Under the pieces are notes generated by a model. That model saw only the letters and a program-made list of their open reading frames with translations. It was not told the origin of the DNA and did not search any database. The translations under genes were made by a program, and so were the position numbers. Source: Climacium dendroides (taxonomy: Eukaryota > Streptophyta > Bryopsida > Hypnales > Climaciaceae). Taken from it: a stretch of DNA of 64,000 nt. The number at the start of each line of letters is the position of its first letter. Within the stretch, counting starts at the first letter, position 1. The stretch lies in contig OX467083.1 in NCBI GenBank assembly GCA_950106755.1, forward strand, positions 18,223,029 through 18,287,028, given 5' to 3'. Positions 1-12,404 of the stretch are shown here, piece after piece.

Positions 1-24
1 ATGTTATCTTATCCCAATTACAAG

Positions 25-723
25 CAAGTCCAATAATCTTACGAATTTTGTTCCCAAGCAAATGGATTCGACTAACAAAAATTTCATGAACTTGAAAAAG
101 CTCTAAAAAATACTACAAAGTGGATAGATTTCCAACTGCAAATTGCATTGGAATTGCAAATTGTGTTGGAATCATAGTGAAGAATACTTGCCAATGTTAT
201 AGAACAACTTTTAAAGAAGTGGAGGCAAGCATATGGTGTGATTTGACTTTCTAATCCACCTTAGACAACCTTTGGAAGATAGCCAAAGATTTGTTGCGAA
301 GCTAGTGTAAGCCAAAAAAACAAGCAAGAAATGATACAAACAATTGAGAAAAAATATAGGATCAAGTATCCCTACAACAATTGCAAATGCTCCTTTCTAG
401 TATGCCCAATAGAATGCAAGCTACAAAGGGTGGCAAGATAGTGTATAGAAAAAACTCAATTATTGTATGATTTTAAATTTCATGTTTATATATTTATTAT
501 AATAACTAAGTTCTCTTCACTACAATCCAACACAAATTTTATTTTGAAAATCTATCCATTCAGTTTTGTATGCTAGAGCTTCATGAAATTCATAAGTTTG
601 GCTGGTGGTTTTGTACTCTTTTGTTTGCAATGAATTTTTCATTTGTGTCAAAATAAATAAATAAATTCATAAGCTATTTGTTAAAACTCCCTAGAAACAA
701 AATTTGTAAGATTATTGGATTTG
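25..723. mobile_element. 0.7 kb element with 24-28 bp terminal inverted repeats
   Basis: The sequence at 29-52 (begins TCCAATAATCTTAC) returns inverted at 696-719 (ends GTAAGATTATTGGA) with one mismatch in 24 bases. The match extends weakly a few bases further out on both sides. The interior is AT-rich and holds no convincing open frame. This is the structure of a non-autonomous DNA transposon, but no superfamily hallmark or clear target duplication is seen, so the class is left open. It could also be a chance-preserved inverted duplication. Confidence 0.6.
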
Positions 724-2840
724 ACTAGTATATAGTAAGAAGACTTCTTCGACAAAGTTCAACTATGGTATTCAAAGTGCAAATGACGTCATTAAGAACC
801 AAGTTGTAGTGCAAGGGCATGGTTCCAAAAGCTCAATGACGAGATCCTTTATAATTGCCTTATAATACTTCCTCGGAAGGCAAACATTTAAAACTTTGCT
901 AGTCTAATTTGCAACATAGATCTCAAGCAAATTTGATAAAAATAAAATAATTGAAAAATATATATTACCAAAGATAAACTACTTCTAAATTTTCAAATTT
1001 TATAAAATTGCATGCATGGTTAAATTTTGAAAAAGGGTATGATCTACATATTACTTGTGACACCATTAGTATAGGCAACGCTTTGGTTTTCAAATTGTTG
1101 CCACATTCTTACCTTGAAGCCTTATTATTAATATGCCTTTGAACATTTTTCTTGGCACACATTTTGGAGGTACAACACTAAGTTTCTACCAACTCAACAC
1201 TAACTTTCAAGCTCCATCTCCTTTCTAGCTAGGACCTATTAGAACTTTCTTACCTTTAGTATACAATGTTTTTTTTCAACTTCAAATGAATGGTTCTTGT
1301 TCCTTTATTCCATTTGCAACTTCAAAGGTGAAAATTAAGACATCTCCCTCCTTCACCTTCTTCAATACATGCAATTGCAAGAGAATTCAAGTCTTTTTGG
1401 AGTACTCTTAAAATCATTGCAAAAGAACTTATTTTTGAGAAACGAATGTTTAATTTAACTTATTCTATTTATTTTTAAACATGTCTATCATCATCTTGCC
1501 CTATAGGCCCCTACACATCCATCTTTTCATATTCAATTTTTGAAAAGATTTGCCCTATCACAAAAGTAGAAAAAAATAATTTAATTCTTGATTAACCCCT
1601 AAACGCCCATTTAAGGAACTTCATTTCAAAGTTAAGTAAAATTTTGAACTTAAATGAAATCTTTAAAAATAAATATATTTAATATATTTTTAGAATCAAT
1701 ATAATATTTTAAAATTAAAATAAAACATTTCTAAATTTTTAGTCAATGTTTTGCTCAAAGGAGTCTTAAAACTAAAAAAATCAAGTTTGGGACCTTAAAA
1801 CCTTTTGAGAGGCTTTCGAATATATTGAATTTTAGGGGGGGAATTGCATTGTAAATTCATTTAAAGAATTGGAAGAGAAAATTTTGAAATGGGATAAATT
1901 CTATATAGGAAAAGATGTCATTATTTCCAAAGTCACAATTTAACCTCGAAAGTGCTATTTAGAAGACTCTCTCCTCCTATAAAAAAAAATGCTAAAAATT
2001 TTCAAATTTCTTACTTCCTAATCTTCAAACAATATAATCCGTAATTGACATTTTTCAAATGAGATTCGTAATACATCTAATACAAGATCCCACGAGTACA
2101 AATAATTAGAAAGTTCTATTTATAAACATGTTTATAAACTCATTTGACCTTGTCTTTTTGCTTTGCTAAAAACATACTTCAAAAACTCAAAAATAAATTA
2201 GGTATTTGGAGGTAGAATTGATGTTTTCTACAATTTACATAATTGCACCAAGTCAACAACCAAAAATGTTTGATCTCTTTTGTATTAATTTTTTTCACTA
2301 ATCAAAGGAATTTCAATTGCAAGGAGGAGTTACAAATACAAATCAATCCAAGCAAGCAACAAAATGGTGACAATATACAAAAAAACCACTAGTCAACTCT
2401 ATGATCATTTCCTAAATTTGGTTATAACACCGTAAGGCCTACATTTTAATTAGATTGTGTATATGTTAGAAGGTTGATTTAGCCTATAAGCACTTGGATT
2501 TTGTTGATATTAACATTTCAAGCAGTAGAAAATCCCATGGATCTTTCTTAATGAACACAATACAATGACCATAGACTAAAGTTCTCAAAATACAATTGTA
2601 CATACTTCATGCAATACCTACAAAGACACATTACATATCGTTGTCTTTTCTAAGTTTTTGACTAATAATACAATTGCAAATGCCTAAACCGAAATACCAA
2701 AAGAAAAGCGTGTCAATAACAACCAATTAAAATGTGACTAAGTGTCCAATACAACTATCCTGCAACCATAGCCCTCTTTATTTGCACCAAATTCTTACAT
2801 TATTGTTTGATGTCATTGCTTTACATCATTAGTGCAATGT
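724..2840. other. AT-rich intergenic DNA, no gene seen
   Basis: No open frame of useful length and no conserved domain is seen on either strand. A TTAACCCCTAAACG string at 1,592 resembles the end of the TTAA-bounded elements found further on, but no matching right end was found, so it is probably a fragment or chance. Confidence 0.6.
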
Positions 2841-2913
2841 TTTAGTTGCAAAGGAGTTATAGAATGAAGTGAATATATTGTTTTTAGTTGCAAAGGAGTT
2901 ATAGAATGAAGTG
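2841..2913. repeat. Tandem duplication, period 42 bp
   Basis: A 31-bp string starting TTTAGTTGCAAAGGAGTTAT at about 2,841 is repeated exactly at 2,883, giving two copies 42 bp apart. It is a local slippage-type duplication without coding potential. Confidence 0.75.
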
Positions 2914-3109
2914 CAAGATTACAAGAATTGTAACAAAGTTCAAATTTATAATGAATGTAAGTTATTCTCCATCCAATATTCATCACAGTTATCGATGTGG
3001 ACTAGTTCACACTATGATGTTCACCATGTTGATTTATAATTGCAAAAAACGACTAGAAGATGACTAGGAAACAATTGCAATTGTAAAACAATAGTAGTTG
3101 TTTCTTACT

Positions 3110-3345
3110 TGTTTTGCAGTCATTTATTAGTTGTTTCCTAGTTGTTTAGTAGTTGTTTATTAATTGTTTCTAGATCATTTTTTAATTGTCTTATATCAAT
3201 TGTCCTATACCAATTGTCGAGAGTATCATTAGGTTGGACATATAAAACTTATAAGTAATTGTATTCTTATATAATGAATTTTGTTAATAAAATTCTAAGA
3301 TTTGTAGATTTGTAGATTTGTACAATTTGTAGATTTATACATTTT
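3110..3345. repeat. Low-complexity, degenerate short repeats
   Basis: Between 3,110 and 3,200 the string TAGTTGTTT recurs with small variations. Between 3,297 and 3,345 a TTTGTAGAT unit is repeated about five times. Both look like decayed minisatellites. Confidence 0.55.
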
Positions 3346-3374
3346 TTAGATTTTAAAATCTACAAATTTTATAA

Positions 3375-3530
3375 GTGAAAAAAAGTCATAATTGCGCCAC
3401 AAACAAATTGCAAATGAATTGCAAACAAGTCATAGATGAGTTACAAACGAGTCACAATAAAATCACGAATGAGTTGCAAATGAGTCATACATTAGTCACA
3501 AATGAGTTGCCAATAAGTTGTACTATACAA
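3375..3530. repeat. Degenerate minisatellite built on GAGTTGCAAAT / GAGTCACAAAT
   Basis: Near-repeats of an 11-22 base unit (GAGTTGCAAAT, GAGTCACAAAT, GAGTTACAAAC) fill this stretch. An open frame crosses it and reads as repeats of T-N-E-L-Q, but that follows from the DNA repeat. It is not evidence of a protein. Confidence 0.55.
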
Positions 3531-3780
3531 CTCACCAATTGGATAACCAACCTCTTGTGGCAACAAATTTCACATAAACAACCACGTTGTCGCATTATAA
3601 ATAAGTGCGTTATTTAAAAATATATATATTTATATGAATTTTGGTTGGATTTGGTGATATCATTTGAGATAGCTTCAGGGTGACGCTTATTTCTTAAGAA
3701 CTATAAAAAAGAGAGAACTTCCAAAAAGGCTTCATCAAATTTGATGTCATTCTTCTTTGTTTATTACTTTAGGATTAAGT

Positions 3781-4230
3781 ATGTTGAACTGGAGGGGTTT
3801 TTTTGAGTCCCAAAATGAAGAATTGGAGCCAAAATCTAGATTTGAGTTTTCTTTATCTCAATTGCCGGATCAGCCTTTTCTTCCATCAAGTCTTGCATCG
3901 TTTTATGAGCGCCCGCAAGATGAAGTTGGACTTTTTCGACCACCAAAGCAACCACGCATGGAGCAACGATGGTACGAGAATCTTCAACACGATGCTCAAG
4001 CGTTAGTGATTTTATTACAAGTCGGATGTGTTGAGCCCGGCGGTCAAGAGGTGGCGTTTGAAGGCAATTTTGAAGGTCTAAATGATGACCAATATTATTG
4101 CATAGTTAGGTTCATTAAGGAAAGTTGTGGCCATCATCGATGGTTAAAAGAGCCAATTAACCCTCTAACTAAAGTTGATTGTGTGAATTACATAATTGCC
4201 ATTGTCAGACACATCCTCAAATTCTTGTAA
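3781..4230 (+). CDS. Hypothetical protein, 149 codons, unrecognised
   Basis: An ATG at 3,781 opens a 149-codon frame ending with TAA at 4,228-4,230. The upstream in-frame extension has no other ATG. The product is mixed acidic and basic without a signal peptide or membrane segment. It includes a proline-rich stretch near residues 45-58 (RPQDEVGLFRPPKQPR) and a Cys/His-bearing stretch near residue 112 (CIVRFIKESCGHHRW). The base composition of 3,840-4,080 is clearly less AT-rich than its flanks, which makes it look more like former coding sequence than random AT-rich DNA. I recognise no family. It may be a single exon, part of an old retroelement ORF, or chance. There are no neighbouring genes to give context. 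Confidence 0.3.
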   Translation: MLNWRGFFESQNEELEPKSRFEFSLSQLPDQPFLPSSLASFYERPQDEVGLFRPPKQPRMEQRWYENLQHDAQALVILLQVGCVEPGGQEVAFEGNFEGLNDDQYYCIVRFIKESCGHHRWLKEPINPLTKVDCVNYIIAIVRHILKFL

Positions 4231-6324
4231 ATGGAGTAATGTTTTTCTTAGAACTTTGTTTTTTTTACCTCTAATAGTTGTTTACTTAAGTCTTAGACTT
4301 TTATTTGTATTTAAAAGTATTTTCAAGGGTTATTTGTTATATTTGAAGGAGATTGGAGTAGATAAAATTTGCCCTTTTGTATACTACAAAGCCATTTTGG
4401 CTTAAATTCTCTTTCGTGGACTAAAAAGGCATTTTTGACTTAGATGAAGGGATAAATAAGGTAGTGGGAAGGTCAAAAAAGGTAGCCAATAAGGATTTAA
4501 TGTCCATGTGGCTTAAACATAGGCTGATGTGACCCCTAATGCAGGATAAGGAGTCGGTCTTCACCCTCCTTCTCCATTGTGTTTTTGGTATATGTGTGTT
4601 TTTTTAGGAGAAAAAAATATCTTGTGTATACTTTGGATTTCAATGAGATTTTGTGAGGATGTTTTTCTTACTTTTGTGTACTAAAAAATGTATGATACGT
4701 TCAATTTGGAGTTTGGATTTAAGAGTTATGCTTGATGAAATGAGGAAGGGTCAACTATCAATACAATTTGACTTCAAGGATGTCTCAACTTTGATATAGC
4801 TTATAGAACGTGTTTATTAGTTTTTGAGGCTAATTTTTGGAGGATATTTAGATGTTATATTTAGCTTTTCAAAAACTTATGACTCAAAACATTTGGAGTT
4901 TTTATGAGACCAAGACATTCTCCAAAGTAAAAGAGTGTACAACTGCCTTTGAAAGTTAAGGAATAATTTTTGATGAGCTATGAAACCCAAACAACATCTT
5001 CTTAGTTTTTGAAGTTTGAAGAGTTTGCTAAGTATTTTATTAGCTTTTCAAAAAGCTAAGGAACGCTAGGATTGGAGTTTATATGCAATTTTTGTACTCA
5101 TATAAAGTTTAGCAACATTTTCAAGAAGAATTTCAAGGGTTTGAGTTATTGTATATGACTTATATGGCTTGGTATATGATCTATAGTATTTATATATGGT
5201 ATATACAAGTATGAATATGGTATATTTATATATATTATATGAATATAATACATAGTACTTATATTGTATTTGTATGTGACAACAAATGTTGGAATATTCT
5301 ATTAGTATGCATCGTACAAGTATTGGTACGAAATTGCACGCACTATTTATATGAGAGTTGTGTATGTTATACACATATATGCAAAATATTGCATACTTTA
5401 ATGTATGCGAGATCTCATATAGCATGCAACACCTACTTTTGTCTTGAGGAAGTAATGCCTTTCACTTTTATTATTACTCTTCTTCATGTCCTAAGCTGAA
5501 ACCAATTGCAGCCAGAAACTCAGCGTTTTCCCAAAGTAGGACCTCTCTACCCAACAACATCATAAAGTACATCAATGAAGTTCTAAGTAAGTTGACAAAT
5601 GAGAAGCAGTCCCATTTCACCTTGCAATTATGATATGACTAGAAAACTTGTCCACAACAACTAAGGACCTTCAAATTCTCATTAGTTGCAAATGTCCAAT
5701 GCAACCCAAAAACTAATTGTTCTTTGTAGTCACAAAACACCTCATTTTCTTCTAATGAAAGTTGACGGTTCTAAATATTATTTTCTAGCTAGAGCTCTCC
5801 TAAACAATCATTTCTAAACACCCTGACACCTTCAACTTTTGTCTATTGTACTCACTCATTTCTAGGCATTTAATTATTGCATTTGACTTTGATAATAAAA
5901 TAGCCAACATAGGTTTAAAAAAATATATATTTGAGCTTCAAATGTCATAATCTTACAATCCACAAAGTAAAATAACGTGCTATTTCTTCTACACATCAGC
6001 ACATGGATCTATTACAATTTCATAAGCTTGGAATTTAAGAACAAGGATTTAATTTTCAATTTTGTCCAATGCACCCAAACTTGGTAGTTTTTGACCAATT
6101 TCCTCTAACAAACACCCCTTCATCCTTTAAGGGTTAAAGTTGGAACTTTGTCCTTCCCACTATGGAACTCCAAATCCTACACATAAGGTGAAGTAATCTA
6201 TTACCGCCTAAATTACAATTCTACTATCATGTACATGTGGTATACATTTTTGTTCTACAATGTATCCCATAGGTGCATGAGGACGGAATTGTGATTGATT
6301 GGGGCAGCAAAAGGTTGGTTTGCC
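4231..6324. other. AT-rich intergenic DNA, no gene seen
   Basis: The stretch 5,130-5,420 is a run of TATAT-rich low-complexity sequence that opens spurious frames on both strands. A CCTTTAAGGGTTAA string at 6,124-6,137 resembles a right end of the TTAA-bounded elements but has no partner. Confidence 0.55.
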
Positions 6325-6561
6325 TTAACTTTTAAACGTCAACACAGATGTTTGGTGTCCGAAGGATGACAGAGAATCCTTTAAGTAGGATAGAAGTGCA
6401 ACTATTCATCCATAAAATCTTATTGTGGAAAAGGGAGGCCTTCTACAGTTTTAGTTTGACTTCCAATGAGTGCTTTTACTATTTCTTAAGCCAATGATTC
6501 ACACGGTAATGAAAAGGGATGATTTCCAAGGTCGTCCATTTGTCCTTTTAAGGGGTTTTAA
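6325..6561. mobile_element. TTAA-bounded MITE, short subfamily (237 bp)
   Basis: It starts TTAACTTTTAAACGTC and ends GTCCTTTTAAGGGGTTTTAA. The interior (TAGGATAGAAGTGCAACTAT, then AAGCCAATGATTCACAC) matches the element at 40,412-40,630 over its whole length. Having two copies with the same ends 34 kb apart shows that this is a transposed unit. Confidence 0.75.
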
Positions 6562-6766
6562 GCTTAATTCCCCTCCAACAATCCTAGAAAACAGGTCCAT
6601 TTCCCCTTGAACCAAGGGGCTTGGGACACACAAGTTAGTATGGCATATGAGAACTGTTCTCACATAGAATGGTCCTTCACCTTTATTACTGTTTATTCCA
6701 TTTGGCAGGGATGGTTCCCTTGAAGCTTGCACCATCTGAAGTAACTTAAACTGAGTTCAAAGACCA

Positions 6767-7743
6767 AGGTAACGGTCCAGAAATCACCCACCTAAGAGAT
6801 GGAATAGAATTTTGGGGAGGCGAAGCTTCTTGAAATAATTTCCAGTAAATTCTCCTTCAAAGACAAGTGGAATTGCCATCTAACCCAAGTTGTTTCATAT
6901 TTTTTTGGAGTTTTGTGAATTTTTTTATAAAATTTTGAAGTTAAAATGGCATAGGGCTCTAAAATCGCTCACCTCCTAACATGTGCACTATTTTGTACAT
7001 TGCTGAAGGCTATAAAAAAGTAATATATACACAGAGTGTACATTTTGAGTAAATTCTCCTTGAAAGACAAGTGGAATTACCATCTAACCCCAAGTCATTT
7101 CATATTTTTTGGAGCTTTGTGAAATTTGTTATGAAATTTTGAAGTTGAAATGGCATAGAGCTCTAAAATCACCCACCTCCTAAAATGTACACTATTTTGT
7201 ACATTGCTGAAGGCTATGAAAAAGCAATATATAAGATAAACCAACCCATTGTGGTCAGAATGAGGAGTTTGGCGTCATCTTGTTGCTGAAATTTTTCAAT
7301 TTTTTTCCTACATTAGCACAAGTGTGAGAAACAGCAAGTGCTGTTGAAATTAATTAATTTTTTGACAAAGTATGAATTTGCTAGGAATTTCTAAAGCATT
7401 GAGCCCAAAGGAGTCTGTAGACTACCTTAAGACCCACAAAATCTGAATCTGTAATACTCATCTCACTGCCTAATGCAGTCAAAATATTTTCTATTATAGA
7501 AGGCCCAAAAAGTCAATTTTTACAATGGACTTCACACTGAAAACTTAGAAGTTCCTAATGAGGCCAGTGATAACTCCATTGCTGTCATTTAAGAAATACA
7601 TTGTTGCCCACATCCCACATCCTGGGAAAAACCCACAATGGGTCATTTCTTAGGCGACCACAATGGGTCATTTGACCGCAATGGGCTGTCTTACACAGAG
7701 TGTACATTTTGAGGATGTGGCTGATTTTAGAGCCTGTTACATT
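6767..7743. mobile_element. AGGTAAC-type MITE (family B), internally duplicated and interrupted
   Basis: The left end AGGTAACGGTCCAGAAATCA and the right end (inverted) at about 7,725-7,743 match the ends of the intact copy at 16,950-17,278. A 205-bp internal segment is present twice: the string TAAATTCTCCTT is at 6,845 and again at 7,050. The second copy is split by another element at 7,234-7,691. Other family B copies lie at 46,636-46,966 and, on the other strand, about 23,225-23,309 and 22,010-22,100 (fragments). Confidence 0.75.
7234..7691. mobile_element. TA-flanked MITE (family C), 458 bp, nested in family B
   Basis: The ends are AGATAAACCAACCCATTGTG and, inverted, AGACAGCCCATTGCGGTC, directly flanked by TA on both sides. 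The host repeat without the insertion is present about 205 bp upstream (AATATATACACAGAG at about 7,022), so the insertion point and the 2-bp TA duplication can be read directly. The second copy is at 16,441-16,917. A TA duplication with TIRs fits a Tc1/mariner (Stowaway-like) non-autonomous element; no transposase is present. Confidence 0.85.
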
Positions 7744-8097
7744 ATTCTAGAAAATCTACAACATCTGCAAACCCATAATTTTCGAATCCATGATTTTCAA
7801 ATTCATAATTTAGTGAGTCCATCATACAAGACAAATCCAACATGAGCTTTATCCAAATGGTACCTTACATTGTTGGGTCAGTCTGGTTGGGTTAGCATCC
7901 CAAGATGCAGGGCAGCATTCAAAAATGGAGCAGTTTCAAACCTAGTTTTTTTTCTTCTTCAGGATGGAACTCCAACAAGAATTTGAAATGGGTTTGGGTA
8001 CCAGAGCACATAAATTAAAGATTAACAGAACTTACAGTTTTGTAAGCTTATTATACCAGAGTGGCTTTGCAGGTCATCAAATAAGGTCAGCTGGCAT

Positions 8098-8197
8098 AAA
8101 ATGGCCATGTTTCAAATTCCACTGTCATGTACTGGCAACACACATTTCAGAGGTGGAATGTACGTGAGGTACGGAATTAGAAAACATGGCCGTTTCG
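8098..8197. repeat. Inverted repeat, 23 bp arms, about 52 bp loop
   Basis: The arm AATGGCCATGTTTCAAATTC at 8,100-8,119 is matched inverted by GGAATTAGAAAACATGGCC at 8,173-8,191 with a few mismatches. It lies in a slightly more GC-rich patch (8,098-8,300). It could be a very small MITE or a hairpin RNA source; nothing further supports either. Confidence 0.5.
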
Positions 8198-9252
8198 TGA
8201 TGGCAGATCTTAAACTTAAACTTCCAAGGATGGGGCCGGGGACATTAAACCCTGCCCATGAAGTGGGCCCACCCAGCAGGCTGGATTTACCTCGGGGAAA
8301 ATGCAGGATTTTTTTTAAAAAATTCACATAATTTATTTTTTTTTGAAAATTTTGAATTCATATTTGCAATTAGAGACCCCAAATTATCTAGGAAAGGTTT
8401 AAAATGTATCCTAGACACAGCTCAAAATAGGGGGTATGTTTTTACTTTTATCCCTAAAGAACCCCAAATTATCCCATTGGACTAACTTCGTGGGCAGGTT
8501 ACTATGGAAATCATCTTTTTTGATACAGTATGAACCATCTACTCAAAAAAACTAAGAGCACTTTGATTGGAGGTCAAACTATTGTGCAAGACCTCCCCTT
8601 TTCACACAAAATTCCAAGGATGAACACATGGACTTATGTCTTATATAGAAGGATTTTGTGTCATCCATTGGACCACTATGGTCTATAGTGTCTTTATACA
8701 ATTAATTTGAGTCCAAGCATGATTGTCTATATTAGAACCACATACTTTGATTCAAGAATTTATATTTTTTAAATTGATCATTAATTTTGAAGAAGTAACC
8801 AATTGTTTCTTCAATACTTGTGTGATACCTGGTGATATCTGTATGAAAACTAAGTGATACCTAGGTAAAATTTGGCTATTGGTCTTGAAATACAACAATA
8901 ATATGGCTATTTTGACCCAAAAGAATGAAAAATTCCAATACAAAAAATAATGAATATTTTTTGGATGTTGCCAATTGGTGAAAATTGTGCATAAAGAAAC
9001 ACTACTCCAATTATAATTGTGATATTAAATAACATTCCATGTAAACTTGTAACTCTACACCTTCCATGTGAAGGATTAGTGTTTTAATATGAGTTTGCAA
9101 TGAAATCTTCTTTTTTCACATATTCTATGTCAAACTTTGTTTGGAAATAAATGTAACACAATTTATTGTAACAACCATAATTATATTGTTTTTACGGAAC
9201 TACATGAATCTTGTTATGTTCCCATTCTAGAAATCTAGGTGCTTATCACATA

Positions 9253-9688
9253 TTAACCCCTTGAGGACCAAGAGAACACATTGTGTCTTCTCCAAATTTT
9301 CAATGGCAAATTCTCAATAGGGTGAACACAAATCTCTATGTTTTGTAAATTAGGATCTTGTAGAGTAACAAGTTTACATGTTTCTTGCATTCTTTGATTT
9401 TCAAAATTTGAATGTGAAAAGTTAAGTCTTTTTAAGGGAAATGTAGTCTAATAGAAAAAAAGGGCAAATATATTGAATTTCCAATGAAAGAAATAGTAGG
9501 GATGGAAAAGAAAACAGTTTCTTGAATATTTCTAATCTTTACACTATACAAACAAACTAGGTTTGGAGAATTTTTTCAAGTTTTTATTTTTAGCAATTAA
9601 AAAAAAAGGTTCAATCTAAAGTGATTAAGAACACAAAATAATTAGAATGATTCCAAACAATATGATAATAATATAAATTATTTAATTT

Positions 9689-9726
<38 letters not shown>

Positions 9727-10082
9727 TAATTTTGCAAGATCCAATTTGATTAATTTTGGCTTTCTACTCATTCTATTTGAAAATGTGTACAAATTTGAGA
9801 GAGTTTTTTATTTTTCAAAAAAAAAATTCAAATTTCAATTAAAAATACTAAATATGCCTTACATTTCAATACAATTTTTTCTTTGGAAGGGGGGTAAAAA
9901 TCATTATTCATCTTCTTATGATTTTTCTTCCTCCAAAGCTATATTTTTTGCCTATAAAGTTGATTATCCAATATTGTTATAATCTAAAAATTTCAAGTAA
10001 ATCCATGTGCAAAAAATATCAAAGTGGAACAATGCATTGAAAACCTCCATTGTCAAAAAGTTGTTGGACCTTGAGGGATTAA
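9253..10082. mobile_element. TTAA-bounded TIR element, 830 bp
   Basis: The left end is TTAACCCCTTGAGGACCAA and the right end reads GGACCTTGAGGGATTAA. Inverted, the two ends agree over about 16 of 19 bases. TTAA is present at both boundaries. The interior is AT-rich without a transposase frame and contains an (AT)15 microsatellite at 9,692-9,721. Confidence 0.75.
9692..9721. repeat. (AT)15 microsatellite
   Basis: An uninterrupted run of 15 AT dinucleotides. Confidence 0.95.
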
Positions 10083-11355
10083 GTATTTTGAACATTTACA
10101 ATTTCACTTTAAATCTATTTAGATATTCTGTACAAACGAATCTGGATCATTACAATATGAATACATCAATTAGTATTATTGGGTTTGGGATTTGTTGCAG
10201 TTGTATTGGTTGATGCTGCAATTTTTATAACCACATGTACCATGCATGTCTATTACTAAATAAAAATACTATTTTTTTTACCATTATGTTGTCCCAAAAT
10301 ATTTTATAAAACCTTAGAACCATGTAGAAATATAGTAATCAAGGTTGAGTATAACTTGTCTTTTAGAATCGAAGGCAAAAAATTGAGGTAAGTTTAGATA
10401 AATGAAATCATTATATGAAGATTATACATTGTTTCTAAGTAGTTAACCTCCTATGTGTTGAAAAATCAAAATCTTAGTAAGTTTTAGATTTTGTATAAAC
10501 CCAAAAGTTCTTTGTTAGTTTAGAAGCTTGTCATTTTGTAAAGTCAAAGTTTCTCCAATGGTTGTGCAATAGTGAGTATAATCTAACAAACAAAAAATTA
10601 CTGTCACAAATTCAATGGAACTAGAGTATTTTGGAATCTATTATTCATTTAAAGTCCTACATCAATGATCTTGATTAGTTTTGTGCTTCATAATTTCATG
10701 CAACAATTTATTGCTAAAATTTGATTTCTACATTATTTATCTCCTAATTAGACTTAATCAATCATGAGATGATATATGATAATTTTGGTCAAAGTTTTTA
10801 ATCGGTTCAATTCAAATTTATCTCTTTAGAAGATGTGTCCCACAATAAAAGGCTATGTACGTCAAAAATAAACAACAATCTTATGAGGCAAAACCATATC
10901 AATGACAAGAATGAAAAAATAGTTTTCAAGCACCAAGTTATAATGTCAAGGCTTGGTGCCCCACTTATTGCCTATGTGGACCTTTAATACTTAGCTCTCA
11001 TAAAATGTTTGATGTTGCCTAAAGTTGTGACACAAGAAGTCTTGATGAATAAGACAATTTTGAGACAATAAGAGAAATAGGCTTTACATAAATTCACCAA
11101 AATCTTCAAACTAATAGATACACAACCAATCATTTATAAAGATTTTGCATTGTGAGATGCTCTAGTTTATAATAGAATGTACTAAAATTTTAGATGGTAT
11201 GCTTTGATGCCCCCTCCCCACTTTACACTACCTCCTAAGGTTGGCGTTTCAAAGATAAGACATGAACATTGAGAGAGTTTTTTTGTCAAGGCTTCTCAAT
11301 TTGAATGTCAAGAAGTTTTAAGACTTCTCTTCTACAATGATATAGATATATCCTA
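10083..11355. other. AT-rich intergenic DNA, no gene seen
   Basis: No open frame or recognisable repeat end is seen in this stretch. Confidence 0.5.
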
Positions 11356-12263
11356 TTAACTCCTAAAGTTATTTGACTATATTTTCAACAAAAACACTCC
11401 AAAACTGCCATTTTTAGTACAAGTACCAAGTTTTAGAAAAAACAAACATTTTTGGACACTTGTAACCATAGGATCTTGTAGTATGTTGGTTTGAGAAGAT
11501 GCAAAATAAATTTCATAAATTTCCACCACGTGGATTGCAAGATATTAATGCTTAAATTAATAACCCTTTTGGGGGCCTTGTGAAAAACCAAGATAGGTGT
11601 ACTTCACAAGGTCACATTGGTATGACCAAAAAAATTCCTTGTTGTTGGTGCTTCTTTGGATTCATTCTTCTAGACAAGTTGGCTACACACTTGAAAATTT
11701 TCAAATCATTTGGAATTGTACAACATATAGAAAAGAGGTAGATGATGATTCAAAAACACTTAATTGTTAAGAATTTTCTTTTTGGAATTGAAAAATGACA
11801 ATCCCAATGGTTGTAATGTTGCAATGAACAATGTACATCCTACGATTTTATTTTTTCAAAAAATAGTGAAAATTGAGTTAAATAAATGACTTCAAAGTTT
11901 ATTTTAGAATAGACGATCTATTACTACCTACGAACTAAAACTCCTCATAACTTTCATTTCAATGGAATGATTCAAATCTTTCCTTGTATATATAAATCTA
12001 GAAAACTAATTTCAATTTTCTTTTTAATGAAAAAAGTGATTTTTTCTAATCTATTGGATTGCATAGTTAAGAAAAAAAGTTACAAATCATACAATAACTT
12101 TTAAACCATGTAGTTGAAAGTTATGAAAATTGTTGGGACTTAAAAAAAACTTGTCTCCATGTTGTGTGAAAATCTCAAATAAAAAAATAAAAATTCCATT
12201 CATAGTAAACTATTGAGAATCACTATGTTGTTCAAAAATGCAACTTGGTGCTTTAGAGGTTAA
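11356..12263 (+). mobile_element. TTAA-bounded TIR element, 908 bp
   Basis: It starts TTAACTCCTAAAG and ends CTTTAGAGGTTAA. Its interior is collinear with the element at 22,111-22,992 (same strand) and with the inverted copy at 20,947-21,865. Shared landmarks are ACTCCAAAACTGCCATTTTT near the left end and CACTATGTTGTTCAAAAATG near the right. No protein-coding frame is left or was ever evident. Confidence 0.8.
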
Positions 12264-12404
12264 TGTATGAGACCCTAATTTACCAAAATCACACTATTTA
12301 GATCAGTGTAGGATGAAATATAATTGTATAATTGCACTACTTTTCACCATATAAAAAAAATCGACAATAATTTTGCACATGATGCTAATTGGAGGCTTTC
12401 ACTA

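Noticed and set aside
3375..3617. 80-codon frame
   Set aside because: It reads through a degenerate minisatellite, so the amino-acid repeats follow from the DNA repeats.
5066..5499. Overlapping open frames on both strands in TATAT-rich DNA
   Set aside because: The products are Tyr/Ile/Cys-rich strings made by low-complexity DNA; both strands are open at once and no domain is seen.
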